Positions 10,748 through 23,296 of a stretch of 64,000 nucleotides of DNA are shown here, in pieces. Location of the stretch: contig BCHU01000003.1 of the NCBI GenBank assembly GCA_001599715.1, forward strand, positions 620,001-684,000, given 5' to 3'. Source of the DNA: Phaeotremella fagi (lineage: Eukaryota > Basidiomycota > Tremellomycetes > Tremellales > Phaeotremellaceae). The translations under genes were made by a program, and so were the position numbers. Position 1 is the stretch's first letter. Each line of letters begins with the position of its first letter. The notes beneath the pieces are model-generated. The model was not told the origin of the DNA, made no database searches, and worked only from the letters and a program-made list of their open reading frames with translations.

Positions 10748-12681
10748 ATGCCCGTAATCAAAGATTTAACCACTGGTGAGGGTGTCAGAAACAACACTCA
10801 TAAAAATTGGTGGTCCGATAAAGGTCTCCGTGGATTGTTCTGGAGATGTTGTGTACTCCTCACTGGAACCTATATCCAGGGCTACGACTCGAGTCTTATC
10901 AACGGTGCCCAATCTATCCCAAATTTCCTCACTGATCTGGGTAATCCTGACGCTTCAACCAGGGGGTTGATGGTAGGTGGAATATCAATCGGTTGTAAGT
11001 CACTCCACTCCAGTTTACGACGTTCGTTGACAAAGCAAATTCAATCTAGATATCATTGGGATGCTTCCAGCAGCCTATTTCTCTGATAAAATCGGTCGTA
11101 AATATCCAGCAGCTTTTGGTTGCGTCTTCATCATTATTGGTGCTATAGTTTGTGCTGTTGTTTATACAAGTCCATGGGCTTTTTTCGGTGGTCGACTTTT
11201 AGTTGGTTTCGGTGCTGCTTTCCCAAACCTTTGCAATTCTTCTCGTGAGTGTCGTGTTCGGAGGTAGATCCATTGAAAGCTTTATTGACTTGACAAGATA
11301 TCCTTGAGATCGCTCATCCAAGACAATCAACTGGATTCGCTTCTGCTTTCAACATCATGACATCCCTCGGTGCAACTATTGGTACGTATAACATATCGCT
11401 TAAAGCAGTAATTGAAAGAACTAACAGAACTGCTGTTCATAGTTACCCTGGGTCTGCTCGGTTGTGTATATTGGAACAACAGTATGAGTTGGAATTGGAG
11501 ACTCATGACACTGCTACAAATGTTAGCTGCTGTCGTCCAATTATGTCTCATCTGGTTCATCCCCGAATCCCCACGTTGGCTAGTGACGAAAGGTAGAGTT
11601 GATGAGGCCCATGCGATCCTTGCAAAGTACCATGCAAACGGTGATATGGACGACGAATTGGTTATGATAGAGTTGGCAGAGTGAGTACAAATTTCTTCCC
11701 TAACGCATTTAAACATTGACTGAATGATTGGTGTAGAATTATCGAAGGACAGAAACAAATCACTGAAGCTGGAAAATCAAGTCTTTCAGATTGGTTCAAA
11801 ACGCCAGGTAATCGTAAAAGATTAGGTTTGGTCGTAGCCATAGCTGTAATGTCACAATGGAGTGGTGGATCACTAGTCGGAAACTATTTATCGAGTATCC
11901 TGAACAGTATCGGTGTTACTCAAGCAGCACCCAAATTAGCTGTCACTGCGGGATTAGCTTTGGCCAGTGTGGTGTGTTGTATACCTTTTGCTGCTTATCT
12001 TAAGAATTTCTCAAGACGTTGGATTTGGTTGAGTACCACTGTCGTAATGGGTATCTGGTGAGTTTCGGTCTGGACTTCTCTGAAAAGCTCTTGACTGACA
12101 AAACATAGTTTCGCATTGATCACAGCTGGCTCTGCTTTGTACGCGCAAAACGGAAATCAAGCAGCTGGTAAAATGGTCATTGCGTTCGTTTACGTCTTCG
12201 GTGTCGCCTACCATCTATCGTATTCTGCACTATACTACTCATACATGCTTCCACTTTTACCTATCAACTTGAGATCTCAAGGAAACTGTATTTCTCTGTT
12301 GATCAACTATGCCATGTCATTTTTCAATCAAGTAAGTGAGATTCCCTCAAAATGAAGACTTCAACTCTGATCTTTAACACAGTACGCCAACCCAATCGCC
12401 TTGACTGCTATTGCTTGGAAATATTATTTCGTCTATTTCGCACTTCTAATCATCTACCTTCCGATCATCTACTTTTATTTCCCCGAGATCAAAGGTTTAA
12501 CTCGTAAGTCACTAGATACAGCACAAGACCAAGACTGACCAAAATGTCGACAGCCGAAGAATCAGCTGTCCTCTGCGATGGACCTGATGCCGTCGCTGAC
12601 CTGAGAAGAAAAGCTGAATTCAGAGCTGAGACTCATGAGATATACCTTGACAAGGTGGATGGTGACGAGAAGCAGGCTTGA
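10748..12681 (+). CDS. MFS sugar-type transporter
   Basis: A 12-helix major facilitator of the sugar porter type, in the plasma membrane by family precedent. About seven introns separate exons carrying clear hallmarks: YIQGYDSSLINGAQ in the first helix, the loop motif YFSDKIGRKYPA, GGRLLVGFGAAF, then the central-loop motif WFIPESPRWLVTKGR, and a final FPEIKGLTPEESAVL. The late helices contain YHLSYSALYYSYMLP and LRSQGNCISLLINYAMSFF. The short hydrophilic C-terminus ends GDEKQA at 12681. It is close to fungal lactose/hexose permease-like carriers, whose substrates range from sugars to quinate and other acids. It shares a promoter with the PhyH-like gene, so uptake of that pathway's substrate is a reasonable guess. 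Confidence 0.92.
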
Positions 12682-13068
12682 GTGTGGTGTTGCAATAATG
12701 TTTCTGAAATGTCCAAAACTTGAGAGGATGTAGAGTTTGGAGGGATGATGTTGGTTGTAGTTTGGAATTATTTTTTTGGGTCTTCTGACCGTCTGAATTT
12801 GAATGAATTTGCTTAGCTTCTGGCTCGTATTTTATCATGATTGATCTGCTGTTTCCTTCCCTGAGGTGTTAAGCAGTCAAGCTGGATGAATGCTGTGTTA
12901 GCACTTCAATCTACGAGCACTGTACTCAACCGGTGTCAAGACAGCTATGTGATGCCACTAAGCGTTGTGCCTCGAATTTGAATTCCATTCGCTACTTTGA
13001 CTATCACTGTGACTAACCATAACAACCAACCATTTACAACGACCGGAGATCAAGCACAGTCATCCACC
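12682..13068. other. Intergenic: transporter 3' side and next promoter
   Basis: About 390 bp between two plus-strand genes. It is A/T-rich after the transporter stop. I find no conserved motif, repeat or RNA. Confidence 0.5.
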
Positions 13069-14248
13069 ATGGAGGTAGATCGTCCAGTAACACTACTACT
13101 AGGTAAGTAACCCCTCCTGGTCCCAACTAAAATCCCAGGTGGTGGTGCACTAGCAGAAACGACTATCCAAAAAGCAGTTAATCAAGGGTAAGTCCAAATC
13201 CCCACCAACCCGATAAAAGCTAACCAACCTAAATCAAGTGCCCAAGTGATCTACGGCCATACCCAACCTCTAACCACTCTCAAAGAATCAAGACAAAACA
13301 CCCCCTACGCCCTGGATTCAACTTACGATTCTTATCTGACAGTTTGGCAGGGCGCCGTGAATCGTTATAACCATGTTGACACGGTTATACTTTTACTAGA
13401 CGATGTCAAGGGTTTCATCATGGCTACGAAAATTTGTTTGTATTATTGGAGAAGGGATTTTGGGGGTAGGAAGAAAAGAGTTGTGTTTCTGTCTTTGAAC
13501 GGTATGTTTTCTTTTATATTTTTTCTTGGATTGTGATTTGAGTTGGTATTGACGAGTGTGGACAATGGTTTAGGTGAATCTCCTGAAGAATTGGCTCATG
13601 GGAATGCGGTTTTGGGACTGTATAGAAGTATACTACCTAGATACAGTCTATTGAATATCAGGTAAGGTCCCAATTCAACCAGAAAACCAGAATGTTATTA
13701 AAAATGAATAGAGCCGATCTGGTCAGCGCAAACAAAGATTCCAATCAAGGTAAAGTCTTCTTTGACCACATCTGAATTCTACAATAAACACTGATGCTCA
13801 TACTTCTACTTCAGATCTTATAATACAAGCCTTGTTAGGTGAAGATAGTTATCGAGCGACTCCTGAGAATCTTTCGAACACGTATAAAACCAATGATACA
13901 GTGTATGGAGTTTCTTCAACAGAGCTCAAAACCCAATCCCCGAGAGATGGCCAAACCGCCGTAGAGCAATATACGACGCTAAGCAACAGGTTGTTCAAGG
14001 TTCTAACGTGAGTCCTGAATACATACAAAAACTGTTAATTAACCTTTCGGGGTAGACTTGAACACACCATCGGTAGACTCCTGATCAGGAAACAGAGATT
14101 AGCCAATTCATTCGGTCTGAGTGGTCAACAATTGAATAAAAATATCGCTCGTGGAATGGTGGGAGTTTTTATTGCACTGTATTTCGCTAGAGGTTTAGAT
14201 GGGTGGAGTGGATTGGTCGCTGGTTGGACATTGATCATGGCCATGTAA
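13069..14248 (+). CDS. Unrecognised protein with C-terminal membrane segment
   Basis: About seven exons give a protein near 290 residues. The first exon is 34 nt and splices to read MEVDRPVTLLLGGGALAETT. That strand plus a Gly-rich turn looks like the start of a nucleotide-binding Rossmann fold. Next come VIYGHTQPLT, a hydrophobic strand VDTVILLLDDVKGF, RRDFGGRKKRVVFLSLNGES and a Thr/Ser-rich spacer. The C-terminus has a basic amphipathic stretch (LLIRKQRLANSFG) and one membrane segment, MVGVFIALYFARGLDGWSG, ending in WTLIMAM. A tail-anchored organelle membrane protein is possible. The fold guess rests on pattern only, and I cannot assign a family. It is convergent with the proteasome gene, 83 bp apart. 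Confidence 0.6.
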
Positions 14249-14331
14249 TTTTACTTAGATAACGACGTAACGATGTAACATAATGATGAGAACTTCATTG
14301 TTCACTGCGAAAAAACAAACTTGCATTACAT

Positions 14332-15580
14332 CTAATCCTTCTCACCTACTCTAACTAACCATTCTCCACGTTCTTCTTCACCCATTTGTCTGAATGCTCC
14401 GTTACCACCTAGTCCACCTTCTGGATTAGGTTCTTCAGGCGAGGTTGATGAGATACCAATCTCGATCTCAGTAGCTTTGAAATCCGTTGCGCAAACCGAT
14501 GAAAGACATTCAATCGCGACCTGATGGAGTTATTAGCTTCACGAGTGATTGTCAATTTAGCAAGCTAATCATTTACCTCAATTACACCCGCTCTATCCAA
14601 CACTGTTTTAGCAGTTTCCAACGTTTTCCATTTTTTCTCCAACTGTTTTATCATTAGCTTCGATCACCTAAGTAATAGTAAGAAGAGGACATACGAAATT
14701 AGTCGCTTCAGTTTGTTTTTGACCAGCTGCCGTTGCCTTGAAACCAACGAAATAACCTGCTGGATCAAGTTTAAATATTTGAGGTCCACGTTCATCATCA
14801 GGACCAATAAGTATCATAGCTATTTCATCAGTTTCTGTAATCGTCTGGTTGATACCTACATATACCTAATGGTCTCATTCCAGCTCGTTGGGTGTAGACT
14901 TGATTGATGTTTGCCATTCGTTTAGCGACTTTTCAAGTTAGTTGGTTTATTGGGTATATCGGGAATTTGATGAGGGACTCACGAGCGTCTGGAGTGATCT
15001 CGTATCCGAATTTATAACGGAAAGAAGCAGCTTCTGACCGCGTTCTTTGAACTTGAGCACGAGCGTCCGCTGAAATTTTGATCAGCGTTCTGAGAGACAA
15101 ATGTTCGGTAGCTGACATACCGATCAATCCCGTCATGACACATCCGATCGTTGGTGTAATTTGGAAGAGATGAGTGATAGTTTCTGGATCAAGTAATTTA
15201 TCCTAAAGAAAGATTCAGTAGGTGTTCTAGGGAGTGATACAATAATCAAAACCTACGGGAACTTTACGTTGCGTTATGACAACGGCTGTATCTTTACCTC
15301 TAACTGCTATAGCTGTAACTCCAGCGCCTGAAATTGCTTTGAAAGCGTATTCTGTGAATGGATTAGATGGTTACTCTCAATCATACTAATGATATTCAGA
15401 TGACATACCGACTTGATATAACTAGTTGAAAGGGATCAGTTGGGAGTTTGAACGAAGAGGAACAGTTAAACTTACCCTTCCCTCTGGTGAGAAGACAGTG
15501 AGATATCTGGGATACGATGAGCGTTGTTCTGATTACATTGAGGAGAGGTTGACATACCTATCATAAGAAGAACGAGACAT
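14332..15580 (-). CDS. SCL1: 20S proteasome subunit alpha1 (Scl1/PSMA6)
   Basis: This alpha subunit forms part of the gate ring of the 20S core particle. The N-terminus [18 protein letters not shown] continues to LYQVEYAF, the standard alpha-ring signature. The [15 protein letters not shown] form points to alpha1 (PSMA6). Later segments are [52 protein letters not shown] and [19 protein letters not shown], then [18 protein letters not shown]. The C-terminus is about [10 protein letters not shown], ending at 14332. There are about nine small exons, including very short ones around the [10 protein letters not shown] junction. It is divergent from the LLP-like gene over about 200 bp that carries an ACGCGCGT stretch near 15650. 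Confidence 0.93.
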
Positions 15581-15778
15581 TGTGTATGAAGAGATAGAGA
15601 GAGAGAGATGATCACCTTCAACACCATACACCACAGTAAACGCTTACAACGCGCGTCCGGGGCCCAGCCTAAATAATTATTTTATCGTAATTATTTCACT
15701 TTTATCCGACTGAAGAAATGTAGATTATTTTCAATCTGTCTCTTGAGTCATTCAACAACCACCCAGTAAACCCACACG

Positions 15779-16225
15779 ATGGCTAAATCACTCCGTTCAA
15801 AAGCCAAACTAGCAGCTAGAAGAAAGAAGAGAAATGATTCACATTACGCTGTAACTGATGCTGCCAGATTACAGAGGGTCAGTGATAGATTAACCAAAAA
15901 TGGTGAAGGAGGTAGTAAAGAAGATTCGAAAGTTAAAGAGGATGAAATGGTTGTTGAAGATGAAGGTGAATCTGGGGATGTTAAGGAGGATGTTGAACTT
16001 GAATGTAAGTTTAGTCAATAGAAAATTACTCGATGGCCGAATGTTGACAGAAGCTTTCCTCCAGCTGAACCCAAAAAAATCTCGACGTCAGGTTCAAGAG
16101 ATACTCGACGTGAACAATGGCGAACAGCCAAGGGTATGACTCCAAGACCTAAATCCAAAGGTCTCAATCGACAAGGTACAGCTCAAGCTAAACGTAAATC
16201 TGGTAGACCTAGTAGAAGGAGATAG
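15779..16225 (+). CDS. Small basic nucleolar protein, LLP/DUF2423-like
   Basis: Two exons (15779-16004, 16065-16225) with a 60-nt intron give 128 residues. The intron must end at the CAG at 16062-16064; nearer AG sites break the frame. The N-terminus MAKSLRSKAKLAARRKKR is the hallmark of the small LLP-homolog / DUF2423 family, linked to ribosome biogenesis in the nucleolus. A central acidic stretch (VKEDEMVVEDEGESGDVKED) precedes a basic C-terminus ending KSGRPSRRR. The compact start right after a CA-rich leader supports the first ATG. The family call rests on the N-terminal signature. The exact role in this fungus is inferred. Confidence 0.8.
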
Positions 16226-16429
16226 AGGTTGGGAAGACAGACAATTGAGTTCAGTGGACGGTGATAGATTCAGATTCGCATTGGCAGCATCTTTGTTGTA
16301 TCCTATACCCAGGGATGTATTGGATATATACCTTGAATCTTATAAACGACAATGGACAGATATAACTCGTTTAAGAGGATGCAGGTGTCGATCTATACAA
16401 AAAACTATAACCCCCTCAACGACAACCCG

Positions 16430-19037
16430 TTAACTAGTAGTTCTCAATTCATCCAAAATCTCCTGCAATTTATTCCATTCAGGTTGATCCTCAAATCTAA
16501 AACACCCAATCAACATCCTTCCCAAATTCCCAATGAAAAGAAGAGACAACTCACGAATCCTTAGTCCTACCCATGAAATTCCTAACGATCCCCCTAGCCT
16601 GAAATCTCCAATCACCTTTCTTCTGGATCGTCCCAGTCACACTCTCTTCTTGAGATTTAGCAGCTGGTCCCAAAACACTAAGAACATCAACCAACTCCTC
16701 AACCTCCCTGACAGCTTCCTTCCATCGACCTAAATCCCTCTCAACGTTCTCATCATCAATCACTCCTACCCTATAAGCCCGTAGATAATCTTCCATAGCC
16801 CCTTTCCAATCTTTCTTCCAACGTAGTAATCTCGCATGTGTCATCCATATCCTCGATGAATCGCTTATACGAGGTAAGATCGTGATATCGAATAATCTTT
16901 CTACTATCGGTAAAAGTCCGAAACCCTCGTTGGAGGTTGTAGGCGGTTGATCCGGTTGACCGTCGTTCCAATCATCCCTCGTAACGCTGTCAACTAATTT
17001 ATCCAGAACATCGAAATCAACATTGTTCTCCCCTATCTCTGTTCCTGATAATTCTTCAATCACTCGAGTGAGAGCTCTGGCAGCTTCTGATAGTTCACCA
17101 ACGTCAATGGAAACTATCATGTAGTTCTGCCACATCCTCCAAGAATCGTGAGCAGATTTCAATCCTTGTTTCAATGCTCTCCAAGCTAACAACTTGTTGT
17201 CGAAAGATTTGTTATCAAGTTGAAGATAAACTGCTGCTAGGTTGTTCCATCCTTCTGAATCATCTTCCTCAATCGCAACCTGTCTTCTGAATGTGTCACG
17301 AGCTTCCATCCATCTTTCAAGTTTAACGTAACACACCCCGAGTGTGAACCAAGTTCTGCCGTATAGTGGATTGATTTCCAAAGCGGATTTGAAACATGGT
17401 ATCGCCTTTTCAAATTCTTTAGCAGCGACATGGATAGATCCCAAAGATCTCATAGCTCTCGACGAAGTTTTATTAGAAACCTCCCAAGCTTTCGTGTAAT
17501 GACCAACAGCTTCTGGAATGCTGTTAGAACCTAACGCTAGATCACCTAGGAGACACCATAATTTAGCTTCCCGACCTGAAGTCAACTTCTCTTTCCTCTT
17601 CTCAGAAGCTTTAGAGATAGCTGGAACGAACTCTGATTCGAGTTTACGACCGGCGAGTAAATCTTGAACGATAGTTCTGGCTTCTTCCTCACGTTCCATA
17701 CGTTGTAGACATTGAACTGCGTCTTCCCACATTTCAAGTCTTGAGAAGATATCCAATGCAGACCTAACAACTCCAAGTGTAAGATAACGTTTAGCTAATT
17801 CTCGTTCCATCTCCCATTTAGACGGTAAAGGCAATTGATGGAAATAGAGTAATCTTTCTTTAGGCTCCGAATCGGAGGTTGGCATTTGTTCGATCAAAGC
17901 TGATAATTGAAGTGTCGATCTTTCGACCGTTCTCGAACGTGTCGATTCTAATCTTGATCGAAGTAGTAAAGCTGTTGTATGGATTGACCAATTTCTCGGA
18001 TGACTGATAACTCTGTTTATGAAAGGTAACATTTGAGAAGCGGTTAAACCAGATGAAGGGGTGTTGTTATGTTGAGCGAGACATAGGGAAAGTAATAAAG
18101 CTTGATCGATAGGATGTAAAGGTGGTTGATTTGCTGGATCAAGATGTGATAGTTTACCAACAGAGGTTTCACCAGGTGTGAATTCAGTTTCTTCCAGTAA
18201 AGTATCATCGTTAAGAGCCAAAGTTTCTGGTAAAACGGAACTCGAAGTCGACTCGGTGGAAACTTCATCAACTCGTTTCGATTCAGCGAGTAAAACCAAT
18301 TGACTCAAAGCGTCAACCTGGAATTTCGTTTTTTTACCTAAAGCTCCAGTAAGTTCGAATTCCAATCCGGAAGCTTTGGCTGCAGCATGAAATTCTTGAG
18401 TAGCTGTCCTATCATGTCCCAGACTGTTCTGTAGTAAACCAATCTCTAGATGTAAACATGGGAGATCGTTTGGTGAAACTGAAATTTTTCGGAGGGAGGT
18501 GATGATTTCAGGATCTATTTCTACGTTTTCGTCAAGTAGGGATTGATGGACTAGATGTGTTCTTAGTAACCACCAAGGAAGAGTTTCTAATGGTTGAACT
18601 GGTGATGATAAAGATAAAGAGTTGAACAATCGTGAAGAACCTAGAAATAATGATGGAGAGTTCGTAAGATGATAAGCAGGTTCACCTCGTAGTGTTAACC
18701 AAGGTAAGACGTCGTCCTGATTGATAGTCGCCAAATCATCAATGGTGAAACCAACATCAGGTCCAGTCCAATTAATCTGAACGAAAGAATGTAAAAGAGC
18801 AACAGCTAGTATCAATCTCAGTACCTGTTCATCCTTCGATTGAGGTGCCGGCAGATCAGATTCAGAAGAATGAAATATCGTTGGATGACGTTTGAAAATC
18901 TCTAGAGCTTCAGATGAAAGCAACACCGATTTGAAATCAGCTTCAACAACTTTGATGGTCAGCTCCGTTAACCTCGAGTTTGATTCGTCGACTGGGGTTG
19001 GTAATGTACCTCTGATCAATGACCATTCGATTGACAT
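16430..19037 (-). CDS. EMW1: TPR-repeat protein, TTC27/EMW1 homologue
   Basis: Two exons (16555-19037 and 16430-16496) close to 850 codons (849 residues). Without splicing, the protein would stop at 16551, losing the ending SFEDQPEWNKLQEILDEL. The N-terminal half has family blocks such as PWWLLRTHLVHQSLLDE. The second half is a run of TPRs: LWCLLGDLALGSNSIPEAVG, AMRSLGSIHVAAKEFEKAIP, ALEINPLYGRTWFTLGVCYV and DSEGWNNLAAVYLQLDNK. This order matches TTC27, yeast Emw1, a conserved essential factor linked to cell-wall integrity and, in animals, to chaperone-assisted protein maturation. It is unusual here in being almost intronless. It is divergent from FUN14 with 189 bp between start codons. Confidence 0.9.
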
Positions 19038-19226
19038 TTCGTGTGTATTGTTGGATTTGAAGGATCAGAAAATGGATTTGTCAACAAAAAATCCAACTTT
19101 TTTTGATGACTTGACGGAGATACTTATAACTCCGTTCAAAGGACAACGTCATAGGAAGAATCAGCCAAACCACCACCATCTCATCTCAACTTAACATTCA
19201 CCAACACGTCTAATCCAAAACCAAAG

Positions 19227-19957
19227 ATGTCATTCAAAACAACCATCCTCCCCCGTCTCCTCAACACCTCCCAACCCCTTCGTCCACTAAGATTCTTCCA
19301 CTCAGCCAGAACCCCTTTCCAAAACTCCCTAACTCTCACTCGAACAGTCCCCCTCCCCCGATCGTCCGGTATCCCAACGAAATCATTGATAGCCCTAGGT
19401 CTAGGACTAACCCTATCCACGTACAACTACACCAAACAACCTATCAAATGTGAATCACCCGTGATAGCAACTCCCAAACGTACACCTAGCGTCGGTGATG
19501 GTAATCCACCAGAAAGTATTCTTTCAGTCTATCAATTAGGTTTCGGAGCGGTCTGCGGGATCTGTTCAGGAGTCTTCGTTAAGAAAGGTTTGAAAGCTCT
19601 TGCCTTCTTTTTGGGTGGTTTGTTCGTTCTTCTCCAGGTCAGTTTGAGTTCTTTTCTTCAAATCGTTTATGTCAAATGGATATTCATTGGATTTTTAGTA
19701 TTTATCGTCCACTTCTTATATTAAAGTCGATTGGTCAAAGTTTTCATCCAAATACGATTCGGTTTTTGGTACGAAATCTTCGGACGGGGTTAAACCTCCT
19801 ACAGTCGGGGGTGTCTATGCCTTGATTGTCGATTTCCTAACAGCGAATTTCCAACGTATGTTTCCGTTTCGTATTTTAGTTCGAACATGTTGCTAACAAT
19901 CCTATAGAAAGAGCAAGTTTCTTAGCTGGTTTCGTTCTAGGTATCAGATTAGGTTAA
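19227..19957 (+). CDS. FUN14 domain mitochondrial membrane protein
   Basis: Three exons (19227-19637, 19699-19855, 19908-19957) give 205 residues. The intron acceptor at 19698 is chosen because only it gives YLSSTSYIKVDWSKFSSKYD, the conserved family segment; the later AAAG site breaks the frame. The N-terminus is Arg/Ser-rich without acids, fitting a mitochondrial presequence (LRFFHSARTPF). The FUN14 core follows: SVYQLGFGAVCGICSGVFVK, GLKALAFFLGGLFVLLQ, and the C-terminal helix FLAGFVLGIRLG. FUN14 proteins are mitochondrial membrane proteins. The animal member FUNDC1 is a mitophagy receptor in the outer membrane; the LC3-binding motif is not evident here. Fungal members are less studied. 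Confidence 0.9.
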
Positions 19958-20036
19958 AAGACTTCTCTCGACCAGACGCCAAATAGACAAGGAAAGTTAC
20001 AAATATCAAATAATCTCATTAAATGCATTTCCTAAG

Positions 20037-23030
20037 CTACATTCCAGCAATCACTATTTCCCATCTACTAACAACCTTCACACCGGGGTTCTTGATAACC
20101 AACTCCCCCTTGACATAACTGAAATCTACAGATGAACCAGCAACCGTAACTTTCTTTACCGCTTTAAGTTTCAGACCTAAGACAACAACCCTTTCCACCC
20201 TAACTTCAGAGATGGTATTCGCAAAAGCGTTATCCTCAACACCCCCAATATTCTCTGATACCAATTTATGGTTTTTGAATTCAAACGATCGATGTACGAA
20301 TTCGCCATTCACATAACCGTATCCATCACCGTCGTCGAGGTAGAGATCGCCTATCGCTGATTGTGATTTATCAAGGGCGATCGTTAGAGTGAAAGGATCT
20401 TTCCACATTAACGTAGATGATCGACGAACTCTTTCTCTAGTTGGGATGATCGATCCTCCACGAATGAGTAATGGGAATTTATCTAATGGTGTGGACATTT
20501 TCACCGTTCGACCTGCCTTTCCAGTGTAGGCTTGATGAGTGAAATAATCGTAGTACGGTTGAGCATCTGATATGTATACTGAAGTCTCCGTTGCACCTTC
20601 TTGAACCACTGGTTTTATCAATAGACCAGAACTTCCGATGTAGTATTGATCGTCAATAGCGAATCCTTGTTCGTCCTCGGGATGAATAACGTATTGAGGT
20701 CTATCATCAGCTTTGATACTTCCTACAAAACCTACCTCATAAGTGGAGTTCCATCAATACTAGCTTCGTGGAATGAGTTATACCAAACAGGAAGAAGTTG
20801 GTATCTCAATCGAATGATATCTCTAATATATCCACGGATAGGTTCATCGTATAAATAAGGTTCACGGCGTTTGGTGTCGATATGCGCATGAGCTCTGAAG
20901 AATGGCATAAACGCTCCTGCTTGATACCAACGGACCAAAAGTTCTGTTGAAGGGTTACCAAAGAATCCACCGACATCCGCTGTGCAGCTGTCAGTAATGA
21001 TCTCATCGACCGAGCTCCCACTTACCTCCGGCAAATGTCATCCCAGCAATATTATTTGAAAGAAGCATAGCAGTTTCACCAGCAAGATGATCTGATCATC
21101 AGTCACTGCTTCAACTATCACCTACCCCATGTTCCCATGTTGTCACCGGTCCAAATAGCTCCATATCGATGTGATCCTACGAAGAAAGATCTAGAAAGGA
21201 CGAAAGGTCTTTTGGCCGGTGCTTCACGAGCAATCAAAGCGGCTTGAGTTTGGTTGTGCTATCTCATTCAGCTGGAATCGAAACCACGGTACTTACGAAC
21301 ATCATTCCATTGATATTATGAAGATCACGATGTTCCCAACCTCCAGCATGGAGGTTATCTCTAGGCATTGAAATTTCGGGACCATCGAAAACGGAAGGCT
21401 GATATGGTCAGTTAAATGAGGGGTTCGACTTTACCTACCTCATTCATATCATTCCAAATGAACAGGAATGGAGTGGAATCCTTCCAAACGCTGAAATCAA
21501 ACATCTTGGTCCACCAGGTCCAACTGGTTGGATTAAAGAAATCTACCCAGACACTACTACCTGTCCAACACCAACCTTCAAAGTTTGAACCATCAGCTTT
21601 TTTGATCAGTACGTCCAGATCTTTAGAGTCTGAATAAACTCTGAAAGAATCTGTTCTTTTGATATGTGGATCAACGATCGCTACCATCTGTAATTTGTCA
21701 TTACTGTCTTCGACTGTTTATCCGTGTTACCCACCTTTCGCCCTTTGGCTCCAACAGCGTTCTGCATTTTCACAGGATCAGGGAAGAACTTGGCGTCCCA
21801 ATCGAAATACCTATGCTCTTCTGCGTATTCGATATCTAACCACGTTACGTCCAAGGGAATATCCGCCTCGTCAAATCGACGGTCAACGGTGAGGACATCA
21901 ACTTCATCGACATAGTTCCAACGACATTGATGATAAGCAGTAGCCCATTGGGGTGGGAGTGGTGTAGGACCAGTCAGTGATGTATATTGACTGAACAAAT
22001 CCTGTGGTCTCGGTCCAGGCAAGAAAAGGAGATCAAGAATTCCACTTTCAGATACCCAATGTGTTCTGACCCCCTTTTCATGTTCTACGTCTACCCAAGT
22101 TTCTGACCCTACTAGATTCAAAACACCGACTGATGATTTTTTGGAATGAGCGTGGAGTAAAGGAATAGCACCGTACATTGCCATAGGTGAATCAGCTAGA
22201 TATTCGAAGATGTCCACGTTGAACAGTCGATATGGTTCTGTGTAATACGCGTTGGAACCCGTGGTGTCAGGTAGAGAAAGTGGGGAAGCGTGTTCTGGAA
22301 GACCAAAGACGTGATAAACGGTTGGGAAGGTGATGTCGATGCTCAAACCCTCAGGCCCTTACTGTTAGCGATGCACCTCCCAGTGTAGCCTACCTTTGGG
22401 TTTACTATCTCTCCATTGTTTCCAGCTTTCCTCGAATTCATCTTTATCACTAGTTTCGAACCAAGATTGTTCAACCACTTGTTCTTCTATATCAGCTCTA
22501 CGTTCCCGGAAATGTTCCATATGAAACAGATTCCTATCGTTGAACACAATTTCCGCTACTCCTGCTCGTGACTGAGTAATCTTAAAAGGTGATCTCTGAA
22601 TGGATAACGTGATGTCTCCGTAAGTAATTTCATCTATTGTCGAACTTGATACCAAATCCGCGTGAACAGTCGAAGGTTCAGCATCCAACAAAGCCCATTT
22701 AGCAGTTTCGTTATATCGTTTCCAAGGTGTTTTAGAATCGATCTCATCTACCCTTATACGTGCGATATCATTTTCCAGGATATCTACACGAAGTTGAAAT
22801 TTGATTTCGGGATATAAACTTGAACTTATTGGCCAAAGCCATGATCCTTCTTGACCGTTGGTGACGGGTGAGGAGAGTGAATATGGTGAATCAAAGTTTG
22901 ATTCTTGTTGACGAGTGGCTATCGAACGTAATCTACGACAGAAGGATGTCTGTGAGCATTGTTTGAAATCTTCTTGTTTGACTGCGAGAGCTGTTGATGC
23001 TATCAACAACAGTGATACGAATAAACGCAT
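20037..23030 (-). CDS. ROT2: Glucosidase II catalytic (alpha) subunit, GH31
   Basis: Glucosidase II trims the two inner glucoses from N-glycans in the ER and works with a beta subunit that carries the retention signal. A signal peptide ([16 protein letters not shown]) opens the protein, followed by [12 protein letters not shown], a known feature of the family. The GH31 N-terminal domain includes [15 protein letters not shown] and [11 protein letters not shown]. The barrel has [31 protein letters not shown], the nucleophile motif [10 protein letters not shown] (Asp) and the acid/base Asp region [11 protein letters not shown], then [16 protein letters not shown]. The C-terminal beta domain ends WEIVIAGM. 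About eight introns interrupt the gene; the protein is about 920 residues. No HDEL is present, as expected for the alpha subunit. Confidence 0.95.
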
Positions 23031-23296
23031 TGCTTGGAGTATGGACGTAGCAGTATAATGGAGTGGAATATAGCAAGAAATTAACAGCCATAGACGTGTA
23101 ATACACTGCGGGGTAACATGGGGTACACTGATGTACCTGTATTACCGCTATTCACCGAACTGTGGCAATCGCCACCGCTTGCGTATTGTTCGGCCAACTG
23201 GTTCCTCCTCAATTTCTTCGATAATCTACGATCGATTCTTTATTCTCTCACTTGGTTTCTTTCTTTTCTTTCTTTAGATTCCGATCTTCATACCAA

